A stretch of 23,299 nucleotides of DNA, taken from Candidatus Dadabacteria bacterium (GTDB taxonomy: Bacteria; J088). The stretch is taken from positions 1 through 23,299 of the forward strand of contig RFIY01000037.1 of the NCBI GenBank assembly GCA_003695505.1, given 5' to 3'. Positions 15,567 through 23,299 of the stretch are shown in pieces. Every line of letters starts with the position of its first letter. Within the stretch, counting starts at the first letter, position 1. The translations under genes were made by a program, and so were the position numbers. The notes under the pieces are model-generated. The model saw nothing but the letters and a program-made list of their open reading frames with translations, did no database searches and had not been told where the DNA came from.

Positions 15567-16472
15567 TCAGCCAGCGCGCCCCTCACGGACGAGCAGCACC
15601 GGGCTTGCGACGAAAATGCTGCTGTAGGTACCGACAATGATTCCCACCAGCAAGGCGAGCGCGAAATCGTGGATAACGCTGCCCGGCTGGGTCAGCACCA
15701 GCAACGCAGCCACTGTAAACAACGTCGTCAGACTCGTCAGAATCGTACGACTTAGCGTCTCATTGATGGATCGGTTGATGACCGGAGCGAGGTCACCACG
15801 ACGATTTCGGTTGCGATTTTCGCGAATCCGGTCGAAGACGACGACCGTATCATTCAGACTGTAACCGATGATCGTCAGGACGGCCGCAATCGTCGGCAGG
15901 TTGAACTCATGTTGTGTCAGGCTGAAAAAACCGATCGTAATCATGACGTCGTGGACGAGCGCCACGATCGCCCCGAAGGCATAACGCATCTCGAACCGGA
16001 TCCAGACATAGGCCAGGATACCAACAAGCGCAAACAGGATCGCCATCAATCCCTGGCGTCGTAACTCACTGCCAACCTTTGGCCCGACGACCTCGACGCG
16101 AACGACTTTTGCGCCGTGATCCGCCCACTTCGATTCAACGATGCGGCTCAGCTCGGTCGCGTGGGCCTTGGTGTCTGCTTCCGTGACCAACGGCGCGCGC
16201 ACCAGATATTCGACATCGACGCGGTCGCCAAAGGCCTGTACGGACACATCCTGCCCGGCATCTCGATATGTGGCCCGCAGATCATCGATCGGAACCGGCT
16301 GCTCGAATTGCACCTGCAGTTCGACCCCGCCAGTGAAATCGATGCCAAGCCGAATACCTGTAATCGCCACGACCGCCAGGATAGACAGTGCAATCAGCGC
16401 GCCGCTCAATCCGAAGGCGATCCGGCGCTTGCCGAGAATGTCGAGATTCAGATCTGAAGGGATCAGTTCCAT
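15567..16472 (-). CDS. secF: Protein translocase subunit SecF
   Basis: SecF works with SecD as an inner-membrane RND-type accessory of SecYEG, using the proton gradient to pull exported proteins through. The 301-residue product has a first membrane helix (about 17-38), the [14 protein letters not shown] motif (43-56), a periplasmic domain, and a five-helix C-terminal block. That block carries [17 protein letters not shown] (203-219), with D208 and D214 in the family's proton-relay region. The ATG at 16472 has TGGAG upstream; the longer frame would overlap secD. It starts 19 bases after secD and is followed by recJ after 10 bases. Confidence 0.97.
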   Translation of the reverse strand: MELIPSDLNLDILGKRRIAFGLSGALIALSILAVVAITGIRLGIDFTGGVELQVQFEQPVPIDDLRATYRDAGQDVSVQAFGDRVDVEYLVRAPLVTEADTKAHATELSRIVESKWADHGAKVVRVEVVGPKVGSELRRQGLMAILFALVGILAYVWIRFEMRYAFGAIVALVHDVMITIGFFSLTQHEFNLPTIAAVLTIIGYSLNDTVVVFDRIRENRNRNRRGDLAPVINRSINETLSRTILTSLTTLFTVAALLVLTQPGSVIHDFALALLVGIIVGTYSSIFVASPVLLVREGRAG

Positions 16473-16491
16473 TTTGCTCGCTCCAGAAAGC

Positions 16492-18138
16492 TCAGATGGG
16501 GAGGCTGCGCACGCCGCGGCGCTGCACATACATATCGATCAGTGTGCGCGAAACGAACAGGACGCTGACAAGGGTCGTCAGAATACCGACCGTCAACGTC
16601 ACGGCGAAACCACGAACCGGGCCGGTTCCGAACTGGAACAGGATCAGTCCGGCAATCAGCGTTGTAACGTTTGCATCGAGCACCGTGGACAGCGCCTTGC
16701 TGTACCCCGTTTCGACGGCAGAACGAACCGATTTCCCGAGGCGCAGCTCTTCGCGAATGCGCTCAAAAATAATCACGTTCCCGTCGACCGCCATACCGAT
16801 GGTCAGCACGATACCCGCCAGGCCAGGCAGCGTCAGCGTCGCCCCAAACAGGCTCAGGATCGCCATCAGATAGATCAGGTTCGCAAACAATGACACATCC
16901 GCAACAATGCCAGCGTAGCGGTAGTAGAAAGCCATAAAGAGCACGACAAGCAAACCGCCGACAACGATGGCGCGAACACCACGCTCGATCGAATCCTGTC
17001 CGAGGCTCGGTCCAACCGTCCGCTCTTCGAGAATCGACACATCCGCCGGCAACGATCCGGCGCGCAGCACGATCGCGAGATCACGCGCCTCGTCGATGGT
17101 GAATCCGCCCTCGATACTGGCGCGGCCGCCCCCAATCTTTTCGCGAATGACGGGTGCGCTGTAGACCATCTCGTCGAGGACGATCGCAAGTCGCTTGCCG
17201 ACATTCTCAGCGGTCAGCTCCGCGAACTGCTCTGCACCTTCTTCATTGAACTGGAGGAGTACATACGGCTCATTGAATTGCTGTTCGATTCGGACTCGGG
17301 CATCCACGACCGTATCACCGGACATCTCTGGCTCGGCACTGACCAGGATCGGCTGCGTGAACGATCCAAATTCATCGGCAACGCGCTGGAATCGAACCTC
17401 GACCCCGGTCGGCAGCGTCGCCGCGAGCGCCGCGTTGAGTGCCCGCACGTCGCGCTTGAATTCCGGATGGGCCGCAATCAGTGCGTCGATAGCTTCGGTC
17501 AGTCCTTCGGCCTGAACGTCATCACGCACCAGATGGAAGGTTAACTGGGCCGTCCGTCCGATCAGCTTGATCGCGCGTTCAGGGTCATCAACGCCCGGCA
17601 ACTGTACGACGATTCGGTCATCGCCCTGCCGCTGGATGCTGGGCTCAGACACGCCGTACTGATCAATCCGGTTGCGAATGGTTTCGAGACTCTGCAAGAC
17701 GGCCCAGTCACGAATCCGGCGCAGTTCTGCCTGCGGAATCCGAACAACGGCAGACGGGCCTACCTTGTGATCGACTTCAAATGTTCCACCGAAGTCGGCG
17801 ACAAAATCATCGAAATCATCGGGCATCGGGGTAATGCTGACCTTGAGCTCCGCCGGACCATTCTGCTCGATCGCGGCCACCGCGCCTTTCTTTTCAGCCC
17901 ACTGTTCCAGGCGGTTGCGGAAGTGACGCACGCGATTTTCGACGGCAGCGTCCGTATCTACTTCAAGAACGAGGTGCATCCCGCCCTGCAGGTCGAGTCC
18001 CAGCTTCGCCCCTTTTTCAGGTACCAGCGGCTCCAGCCAGTCCGGCGGTTGAGACCAGATCGTCGGGACACAAATGAGTGCACCTATGATCCAGCTCGCG
18101 ACGATGATCCCGAGTCGGGCACGATTACGCGTTTGCAC
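16492..18138 (-). CDS. secD: Protein translocase subunit SecD
   Basis: SecD is the larger partner of SecF and carries the big periplasmic domain that grips emerging preproteins. The 548-residue product has an N-terminal helix (about 9-27), the [14 protein letters not shown] signature (47-60), a large periplasmic region with the P1 head (including [13 protein letters not shown]), and the RND-like helices with [18 protein letters not shown] near the C-terminus. I chose the GTG at 18138, four bases after the yajC stop, with AAAGGA upstream; an ATG at 18207 would overlap yajC by 65 bases. The protein length is within the normal SecD range. It lies between yajC and secF, the standard order. Confidence 0.96.
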   Translation of the reverse strand: MQTRNRARLGIIVASWIIGALICVPTIWSQPPDWLEPLVPEKGAKLGLDLQGGMHLVLEVDTDAAVENRVRHFRNRLEQWAEKKGAVAAIEQNGPAELKVSITPMPDDFDDFVADFGGTFEVDHKVGPSAVVRIPQAELRRIRDWAVLQSLETIRNRIDQYGVSEPSIQRQGDDRIVVQLPGVDDPERAIKLIGRTAQLTFHLVRDDVQAEGLTEAIDALIAAHPEFKRDVRALNAALAATLPTGVEVRFQRVADEFGSFTQPILVSAEPEMSGDTVVDARVRIEQQFNEPYVLLQFNEEGAEQFAELTAENVGKRLAIVLDEMVYSAPVIREKIGGGRASIEGGFTIDEARDLAIVLRAGSLPADVSILEERTVGPSLGQDSIERGVRAIVVGGLLVVLFMAFYYRYAGIVADVSLFANLIYLMAILSLFGATLTLPGLAGIVLTIGMAVDGNVIIFERIREELRLGKSVRSAVETGYSKALSTVLDANVTTLIAGLILFQFGTGPVRGFAVTLTVGILTTLVSVLFVSRTLIDMYVQRRGVRSLPI

Positions 18139-18142
18139 CGGG

Positions 18143-18472
18143 TTATCCTTTCTCGCTGCCGTTGGTGCGCCGTGTGATCGCCGAACGTTCGACGCGTATG
18201 ACGACACCGTCAGCCACCTCGATTTTCACGTCGTTCTCGGTCAGGGCGCGCACGACACCATGTACGCCGCCCTGGGTCACCACCTCGTCGCCGCGCTCCA
18301 GGCTGTCGACGAGCTCCTGATGTTCGCGCACACGCTTCTGCTGTGGCCGGATGAGCAGAAAGTAGAAGATGACAAACATGACGATAATGGGCATCAACGC
18401 CGCAACAGGGCCGCCTGGGGGGGCGCCTCCCGCCTGCGCGTATGCCGGCGTCACGAGATCGAATCCCGTCAT
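18143..18472 (-). CDS. yajC: Sec translocon accessory protein YajC
   Basis: YajC is a small single-pass membrane protein associated with SecDF. The 109-residue product has a short N-terminal segment rich in Ala, Gly and Pro, one hydrophobic helix ending in the family-typical FYFLLIRPQQKR (about residues 36-47), then a cytosolic domain with DEVVTQGGVHGVV and a charged tail. The ATG at 18472 is preceded by TGGAGAG at a good distance. In many bacteria tgt and queA lie upstream; here an unrelated unknown gene does. A plausible promoter is found at 18511-18539, so yajC-secD-secF-recJ may have its own transcript. Confidence 0.95.
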   Translation of the reverse strand: MTGFDLVTPAYAQAGGAPPGGPVAALMPIIVMFVIFYFLLIRPQQKRVREHQELVDSLERGDEVVTQGGVHGVVRALTENDVKIEVADGVVIRVERSAITRRTNGSEKG

Positions 18473-18510
18473 AAAACGAGCTCTCCAGAAAAATTCGGGG
18501 TAGTCAGACT

Positions 18511-18539
18511 GTAATACCGCGACCGGATCAGGATGTCAT
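18511..18539 (-). promoter_or_regulatory. Possible promoter of yajC-secD-secF-recJ
   Basis: On the minus strand ATGACA (18539-18534; five of six to TTGACA) is followed after exactly 17 bases by TATTAC (18516-18511; four of six to TATAAT). It lies in the 116-base spacer between the unknown gene and yajC, about 39 bases before the yajC start. Confidence 0.5.
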
Positions 18540-18588
18540 TGCAGTGGTGCGTGACAGGTAGATCAAAGCCGCAGCTTCAAGGGTTTCA

Positions 18589-19416
18589 CTATACACAATC
18601 AGCGGTGCGATGCCAATCGTTGCGTCCGCGTACCGCAAGCCGCCGCACCCGGTCCAGAATCTCACGGAACCACACGGCAGGCGCTTCGTCCAGCGGCCCC
18701 GGGGGAGTCCAGATCACCAGTCTACGCCCGGGCACCAGCCCCCAGGGCGCCCAGGTCCGCGTCTCGAGCAAGCCACCCCATTCCAGCGGAAGATCCTTCG
18801 TGTCTCGTGCTCGCGACAGGCACCCGTGGTCACCCGTTGCCACGAGCCACCATCGGCTCTCGGCGGCCGCCGCCTGCGGCACATGATTTGCGCGTCGCAT
18901 CACATTCCGCAGCCAGGTTCCGGCGGGGTTCAGGCAGACGAGCTGCGACTGGCCGCGACGGGCTTCCGCACGAATGGCGACGGGGTCAAGGTCGCCAAAT
19001 GCGGTACGGATGTCGACGCCTGCCCCGATCAGTGCTTCGACCGCATTGTTCCACAAATCGCTGTACCCGGCTGACGGCTCACTCCAGGACCATGTCCTGT
19101 CCGTATCGTCCACCACCCAACCTCCGGAGACCGCAGCCAGTTGCCGCCGACAATCACGGTCGACCAGCGTCCGACGTCGCAACGGATGCACTGGGAATCC
19201 ACCATAGATGCGCCACTGTTGCTCGGGCAGCCATCGGGCAATCAACGACGCCCAGGCCGGCTGCGCGAGTGGCGGCAGGGGCCTCGGCAAAACATCGGGA
19301 TCAAGCGGCCGCAACCTCAGGCAGACATCTAGTCCAAAGCTGAAGCGTGCCAGCGCGGCTGCGCACAGCGCCGTCCATCCGCCGCCGCGGATGCACATCG
19401 GCATCGGTGCGTTCAC
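18589..19416 (-). CDS. Protein of unknown function between purN and yajC
   Basis: I do not recognise this 275-residue protein. It is rich in Trp (about 14) and Arg, with no clear signal peptide, membrane helix or repeat. A segment near residues 189-199 reads WWLVATGDHGC and is followed about 40 residues later by a beta-rich RRLVIWTPPGP. TGDHG followed by a strand recalls the C-terminal metal-site motif of the alkaline-phosphatase/phosphoglycerate-mutase superfamily, but the N-terminal metal motif is not visible, so this is only a hint. The frame stays open with neighbour-like base composition. The GTG start overlaps the purN stop (GTGA), which suggests coupling; an ATG at 19404 has GGAG 11 bases upstream and is an equally good start. 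yajC follows after 116 bases. Confidence 0.65.
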   Translation of the reverse strand: MNAPMPMCIRGGGWTALCAAALARFSFGLDVCLRLRPLDPDVLPRPLPPLAQPAWASLIARWLPEQQWRIYGGFPVHPLRRRTLVDRDCRRQLAAVSGGWVVDDTDRTWSWSEPSAGYSDLWNNAVEALIGAGVDIRTAFGDLDPVAIRAEARRGQSQLVCLNPAGTWLRNVMRRANHVPQAAAAESRWWLVATGDHGCLSRARDTKDLPLEWGGLLETRTWAPWGLVPGRRLVIWTPPGPLDEAPAVWFREILDRVRRLAVRGRNDWHRTADCV

Positions 19417-20030
19417 TCCGGTTCGATCAGAACGCGACGGCCTTCGAGACGCACGCGGCCGGCGGCAACGAGGTTGACGGCCTCTACGAATGCATCGTGC
19501 TCCTGCTCAAGGATACGGGCGGCGAGCCGATCGACCGTATCGTCGGGCAACACCGAAACTGCACGTTGCACGATGATCGGGCCGTGATCGACTTCGGCGT
19601 CCACAAAATGGACCGTGCAGCCGCTCACGCGAACGCCATAGCTCCACGCCTGTTCGACTGCGTGCAGCCCGGGAAATGCCGGCAGCAGCGACGGGTGAAT
19701 ATTCAACACCCGCCCCGGCCAGGCATTCAGAAATGTCGGCGTGACGATTCGCATGTACCCCGCAAGGGCGATGATGTCGCAATCATATGGTTGGAGACAC
19801 TGCACCACCGCCGCGTCATAGTCGGCCCGGCTGGCGTAGCCCCGTGACTCCAGCGCCTCGACGGCGACCCCGGCGGCTCTGGCACGTTCAAGTGCCGGGG
19901 CATCGAGGTGATTCGAAAAAACAACCACGGGATCCGCAAGCAGCTCACCACGCTGCGCTGCGCGCAGCAACGCCTGCATGTTGCTGCCGCGACCAGACAC
20001 ACAGATGCCCAGGCGGGGGCGCACCGTCAT
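19413..20030 (-). CDS. purN: Phosphoribosylglycinamide formyltransferase
   Basis: PurN transfers a formyl group from 10-formyltetrahydrofolate to GAR, giving FGAR, the third step of purine synthesis. The 205-residue product is the usual length. It shows the phosphate-binding SGRGSN (12-17), the catalytic NIHPSLLPAFPG (110-121; N110 and H112) and GCTVHFVDAEVDHGPII (137-153; D148 corresponds to the essential aspartate of the E. coli enzyme). I chose the ATG at 20030, which shares one base with the purM stop (TGATG), so ribosomes probably re-initiate. The longer open frame upstream is antisense-like sequence inside purM and is rejected. It is followed by an unknown gene with a 4-base overlap. 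Confidence 0.97.
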   Translation of the reverse strand: MTVRPRLGICVSGRGSNMQALLRAAQRGELLADPVVVFSNHLDAPALERARAAGVAVEALESRGYASRADYDAAVVQCLQPYDCDIIALAGYMRIVTPTFLNAWPGRVLNIHPSLLPAFPGLHAVEQAWSYGVRVSGCTVHFVDAEVDHGPIIVQRAVSVLPDDTVDRLAARILEQEHDAFVEAVNLVAAGRVRLEGRRVLIEPE

Positions 20031-21103
20031 CAGAAGAGTGTATCGCCGCCGCGACGAATCACGACCTGGCTTTCGCCCTCCGGCCGCGCTTCGATGACAC
20101 CGATGCGGAACGCGCGCTCCCCCTGCTCTTCCAGGAGTTCGACGGCTCGATCCGCGCAGGCCTCGGGCACGACAAGGACGAAGCCGATCCCACAATTGAA
20201 CACCCGCAGCATCTCGATATCTGGCAGTCCACCGAGGCGTTGCAGATACGGGAACACCGCAGGCTTTGGCCAGGCGTCGAAGTCGACGGCAGCCCGCGCT
20301 GTTTTGGGCAGCATCCGGGGAAGATTCTCGATCAATCCTCCGCCCGTAATGTGCGCAGCCGCCAGCACATCGACTTCCTGAAGCAGGTGCAGCACGGACC
20401 GGACATAGATCTTTGTCGGTTCGAGCAGCGCCTGACCGAGCGATTGCTCAGTCCACTCAGCCGGGCCATGCAGATCGGCGCCGGCATCGGCAATGACCTT
20501 GCGCACCAGCGAGAAACCATTCGAGTGCACACCAGAAGAAGCGAGGCCGATCAGTGCGGAACCGACGCGGACAGCGGAGCCATCGATCAACCGATCCCGT
20601 TCGATGACACCCGTTGCGAAACCGGAAAGATCGAAATGGCCATCGTCGTACATGCCCGGCATTTCGGCGGTCTCGCCGCCGAGCAGGGCAACGCGCGCCT
20701 GACGGCACCCCTCGCCGATCCCCTCGACGACGCTGACCATCGCATCCGGATCCAGCGCCCCCGTCGCGAGGTAGTCCAGAAAAAACAGGGGTTCTGCACC
20801 ATGGACCAGTATGTCATTGACGCACATGGCCACCAGATCGATACCGATCGTATCGAACATATTCATCTCGATGGCCAGCAACAATTTCGTTCCGACGCCA
20901 TCGCAACCGCTGACCAGCACCGGTTCCTTATAGCGATCACGATCCAGGGCGAACAGCCCCCCAAAACCACCGACATCCGAGATCACACCAGATCGCCTGG
21001 TCGAACGGACGACTGGTCGGATTTTGTCGACAAACGCGTTGCCAGCGTCGATGTCGACACCGGCCGCACGATAAGCATCCGATCGCGCTTCCTGCTCGCT
21101 CAT
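20030..21103 (-). CDS. purM: Phosphoribosylformylglycinamidine cyclo-ligase (AIR synthetase)
   Basis: PurM uses ATP to close FGAM into AIR, the fifth step of purine synthesis, in the cytosol. The 357-residue product matches the normal size (E. coli 345). Visible family marks are GGFGGLFAL, VSGCDGVGTKLLLA, the long block VNDILVHGAEPLFFLDYLA, LLGGETAEMPGMY, ASSGVHSNGFSLVR and ITGGGLIENLPRML. The ATG overlaps the stop of the upstream peptidase gene as ATGA, and the 3' end overlaps purN by one base. The pairing purM-purN is the common arrangement in bacteria. No purine riboswitch or PurR-like operator is evident next to it, consistent with being internal in a longer operon. Confidence 0.98.
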   Translation of the reverse strand: MSEQEARSDAYRAAGVDIDAGNAFVDKIRPVVRSTRRSGVISDVGGFGGLFALDRDRYKEPVLVSGCDGVGTKLLLAIEMNMFDTIGIDLVAMCVNDILVHGAEPLFFLDYLATGALDPDAMVSVVEGIGEGCRQARVALLGGETAEMPGMYDDGHFDLSGFATGVIERDRLIDGSAVRVGSALIGLASSGVHSNGFSLVRKVIADAGADLHGPAEWTEQSLGQALLEPTKIYVRSVLHLLQEVDVLAAAHITGGGLIENLPRMLPKTARAAVDFDAWPKPAVFPYLQRLGGLPDIEMLRVFNCGIGFVLVVPEACADRAVELLEEQGERAFRIGVIEARPEGESQVVIRRGGDTLF

Positions 21104-22182
21104 GAGTCTCCCTGGTTCCAGCAGTATGCCGACTTTGGCAATGAAGTCAGTTTACGATATCCATCCGAAGTCACGACAACCATATCTTCGATGCGGGCAC
21201 CACCGCGTCCCGGAACGTAGATTCCCGGCTCGATCGTGACGACCGCGCCAACCGGCAAATGTTGGTCCGAAAGGCGACTGAGTCGCGGTGCCTCATGGAT
21301 CGCGAGACCAACGCCATGACCGAGCGAATGGGAAAAGGCCTCCCCGTATCCGGCCTTCTCGATGACTCGTCGCGCCGCCGCATCTACGTCCGCGCACGGG
21401 ACATCAGGCTCCAGCACGGCGAACGCGGCCTCCTGTGCTGCTTCGAGAATCGCGACGATCTCTTCTATCCAGGGATCGCGTCGGCCGACGCTTCCGGCCA
21501 CCGTCATGTCGCTGAAATAGCCGTCCGCTTCGGCACCAAAGTCAACCGTGAGCGGGTCGCCTTCTTCAATCGTTCGATCCGAGGCCACCCCGTGTGGCAT
21601 CGCCGAGCGCGCACCAGATGCGACGATGAACTCGAACGGCACCGTTCGGCTACCGGCAGAACGGATCGTCCATTCCAGCTTCAGGGAAAGTTCACGTTCC
21701 GTGATCCCGGGTACAATCGCCTGCTGCACTGACGTCCAGGCCTCCTCCGCAATCTGAATTGCGCGTGTGATCGCGTTCAGCTCGTCATCGTCCTTGGCGA
21801 TACGCAATTCGACGGCGTCCGTTGGCAATGGCACCGCATCGGCCAACTTTGGCAGTTTCTGTGTCAGGTCGCGCCATTGCGCCACGGTTACAGCCGCCGC
21901 TTCGAAACCGGTCCGCACCGGTTCGTGGAGCAATTTCCTCAGCGCCTCGTCCAGGCGTTCGTAGATCAGGATCTCGTCGACGTCTGCCTGCTCCGCAGCC
22001 TGAGCCGCGTATCGCCCATCTGTCAGCAGCCATGTTCGGTCACGATCAAGAAACAGCTGCCCATTGGATCCCGTAAATCCACTCAGATAACGGACGTTTT
22101 CGCCCGAAAGGTACAGTGCGGCAGCCAGATTGTGGCGGTCAAGCAGGGCAGAAAGCCGGTCTCGGCGCTGTCGGACGTTCAT
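21100..22182 (-). CDS. M24 family Xaa-Pro aminopeptidase/dipeptidase
   Basis: A cytosolic dinuclear-metal peptidase that cleaves bonds involving proline. The 360-residue product has a creatinase-like N-terminal domain (about 1-125; SGENVRYLSGFTGSNG is typical) and a pita-bread C-terminal domain. All five metal ligands are in place: D214 (TVDFGAE), D225 (YFSDMTV), H289 (LGHGVGLAIHE), E318 (TIEPGIYVP) and E332 (RIEDMVVV). This short two-domain form fits the bacterial PepP/PepQ-like (YpdF/YqhT) group next to aroQ; whether it is an aminopeptidase or prolidase cannot be settled from sequence, so no symbol is given. I chose the ATG at 22182; a TTG at 22227 in the same frame is possible. The 3' end overlaps purM by 4 bases. 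Confidence 0.93.
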   Translation of the reverse strand: MNVRQRRDRLSALLDRHNLAAALYLSGENVRYLSGFTGSNGQLFLDRDRTWLLTDGRYAAQAAEQADVDEILIYERLDEALRKLLHEPVRTGFEAAAVTVAQWRDLTQKLPKLADAVPLPTDAVELRIAKDDDELNAITRAIQIAEEAWTSVQQAIVPGITERELSLKLEWTIRSAGSRTVPFEFIVASGARSAMPHGVASDRTIEEGDPLTVDFGAEADGYFSDMTVAGSVGRRDPWIEEIVAILEAAQEAAFAVLEPDVPCADVDAAARRVIEKAGYGEAFSHSLGHGVGLAIHEAPRLSRLSDQHLPVGAVVTIEPGIYVPGRGGARIEDMVVVTSDGYRKLTSLPKSAYCWNQGDS

Positions 22183-22240
22183 CCTGCGATCTTCGCAAGC
22201 ACGCGCCTGCAAAGCAACTTGCAGCAATTTGCCGATTACG

Positions 22241-22678
22241 CTACTCGGTTGAAACCTGACTGAGAAGATAGTCCAGCGCGTAATGATATCCGGCCGGTCC
22301 CAGCCCCGCGATCACGCCCACGGCTACGTCCGAAAAATAACTTCGGTGCCGGAACGGCTCCCGAGCGTGGATATTCGACAAATGCACCTCGACAAATGGG
22401 AGTGCCACCGAAAGCAACGCATCGCGCAATGCCACGCTTGTATGCGTGAGTCCCCCGGGATTGATCACGACGCCGCGAACGCCCTCATCCGGTAACTGGT
22501 GGATCCGGTCGATCAGCGCGCCTTCGTGATTGCTTTGATAGAAAATCAGGGACGCCCGCCCGGAAAAGGCCCGGGCGAGCGTGTCATGAATCTCCTGAAG
22601 CGTGGCGGAACCGTAGTGAGCAGGTTCGCGCGATCCCAGCCGGTTCAGATTCGGGCCCTGCAGAACGGCTAGTTGCAT
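22241..22678 (-). CDS. aroQ: 3-dehydroquinate dehydratase, type II
   Basis: AroQ dehydrates 3-dehydroquinate to 3-dehydroshikimate, the third step of the shikimate pathway; type II enzymes are dodecamers. The 145-residue product has the whole active site: GPNLNRLGSREPAHYG with R17 and the catalytic Y22, FYQSNHEGALID (46-57), VINPGGLTHTSVAL (71-84), and VHLSNIHAREPFRHRSY with the catalytic H99 and substrate-binding R110. The ATG at 22678 overlaps the end of the upstream lipoprotein gene by 10 bases. An M24 peptidase gene follows after 58 bases, a pairing known from many bacteria; the accB/accC genes that often follow are absent here. Confidence 0.97.
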   Translation of the reverse strand: MQLAVLQGPNLNRLGSREPAHYGSATLQEIHDTLARAFSGRASLIFYQSNHEGALIDRIHQLPDEGVRGVVINPGGLTHTSVALRDALLSVALPFVEVHLSNIHAREPFRHRSYFSDVAVGVIAGLGPAGYHYALDYLLSQVSTE

Positions 22679-23299
22679 TCGTCGCGATAATCGCTGACCT
22701 GGACCGGAAATGAAACGGTCGCCGAGACGTTCTCGCCAAAATTGTCCTGGGCGTAAAACTGATAGACAAAACGGATCTCAGCGCGATAATCCGTGCCCCC
22801 GTTGATGCCCAGAACCTGATTGTCATAATCCTGGGCCTGCTCACTGGTGAAAAACGGTACGACTACGCCCAGTTCGGCACGGTCGTTGTCATCGACATCG
22901 ATTACCGGTCCGTTGTCGCCGAAATCGACGCGCTGTTCGGGTAACTGCACGTTGACGCCCTGGACAACTTCGTAGGAACGAATCAGCGTCACCAGCCGCA
23001 CGTCAAGGCCTGTACCTGCTGCATAATTGAATCCGTTGACGACGTCAACGACGAAATTGAAGGTCGCCTGCCGATTTTTGAATAACGTCGTTGTCGTTGT
23101 GCCGCCGGCTACCGTGTCAACCTGGCCGCAATCGCGGATATCGAGTTCTGCGCCGCCGATCGGGGAAAAGGTCTCAGTCGTGTCGTCCACGCCATTGGCG
23201 GTAATCGTCTCCACGAAGAATCGATAACCACGGTTGGCGTCGCCATCGACACCGCAGCCACCCTGGAGTAACATTGCCAGACCGGTGGCCACCACGAAG
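22669..23299 (-). CDS. Predicted lipoprotein or exported protein, 5' end cut by window edge
   Basis: At least 208 residues are seen and the frame is open to the window end, so the true start is probably beyond it (a GTG at 23295 lies at the edge but inside the hydrophobic stretch). It begins VVATGLAMLLQGGCGVDG: a hydrophobic core and a GGC that could be a lipidation site, though glutamine at -3 is unusual. The mature part is acidic, low in Lys and beta-rich, with a run of five threonines near residue 67 and a closing cysteine (YRDECN). An earlier cysteine in DIRDCGQVD could pair with it. I do not recognise a family. It overlaps aroQ by 10 bases, which is odd for a lipoprotein gene and suggests a shared transcript. 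Confidence 0.7.
   Translation of the reverse strand, partial: FVVATGLAMLLQGGCGVDGDANRGYRFFVETITANGVDDTTETFSPIGGAELDIRDCGQVDTVAGGTTTTTLFKNRQATFNFVVDVVNGFNYAAGTGLDVRLVTLIRSYEVVQGVNVQLPEQRVDFGDNGPVIDVDDNDRAELGVVVPFFTSEQAQDYDNQVLGINGGTDYRAEIRFVYQFYAQDNFGENVSATVSFPVQVSDYRDECN

Noticed and set aside
18139-18207. Longer secD N-terminus starting with ATG at 18207
   Set aside because: It would overlap yajC by 65 bases; the GTG at 18138 has a good ribosome site and gives a normal SecD start.
23085-23105. Short repeated GTC/GTT-like triplets as a tandem repeat
   Set aside because: They simply encode five consecutive threonines in the partial lipoprotein; too short to be called a repeat element.
1-23299. 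Search for CRISPR arrays, insertion sequences, integrase or phage genes
   Set aside because: No regularly spaced repeats, transposase motifs, target-site duplications or phage-like genes were seen; the tRNA-His gene has no adjacent integrase or duplicated tRNA end.

Overview
This is a GC-rich, gene-dense chromosomal window from a Gram-negative (diderm) aerobe. Almost everything is core housekeeping on the minus strand; only one large gene, a cation/proton antiporter, is on the plus strand. The diderm inference rests on Lnt plus two predicted lipoproteins. An aerobic respiratory chain is inferred from a complete Alternative Complex III operon (actABCDEF). The combination lnt-prfB, yajC-secD-secF-recJ and ACIII recalls lineages formerly grouped as Deltaproteobacteria (Myxococcota, Desulfobacterota or related candidate phyla). 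That placement is an inference from gene order, not a determination. I see no mobile elements, CRISPR arrays, prophage genes or rRNA.

Layout from left to right. (1) 1-2968, minus: a tight operon pyrE - unknown lipoprotein - lnt - prfB. prfB is cut by the window edge but still shows the classic autoregulatory +1 frameshift site. (2) 3029-3139, minus: tRNA-His(GTG) followed by a hairpin terminator. (3) 3318-6017, plus: a CPA1-type Na+/H+ antiporter with a long cytoplasmic tail carrying a cyclic-nucleotide-binding-like domain. (4) 6018-6317: a gene-poor convergent gap holding the terminator of the next operon. (5) 6318-13684, minus: actABCDEF, the quinol-oxidising ACIII, with a good promoter and a Fur-like palindrome just upstream. 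(6) 13844-23299, minus: a long co-directional run of a lipoprotein (partial), aroQ, an M24 aminopeptidase, purM, purN, an unknown protein, yajC, secD, secF and recJ. Start/stop overlaps couple many of these genes.

How the genes work together. ACIII takes electrons from quinol through the pentaheme ActA, the Fe-S protein ActB, the NrfD-like membrane subunits ActC and ActF, and the monoheme ActE. No terminal oxidase genes lie next to it, so its partner oxidase must be elsewhere. YajC/SecD/SecF use the proton gradient to help Sec export. Lnt finishes lipoprotein maturation after export. PurM and PurN give consecutive-pathway purine steps, PyrE a pyrimidine step, and AroQ a shikimate step.

I found no clear candidate for an entirely new system. 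The most notable points are the SOS1-like antiporter architecture, an ActB that keeps a full four-cysteine Fe-S motif in its molybdoenzyme-like half, the possible iron control of act, and two unrecognised proteins embedded in conserved operons.
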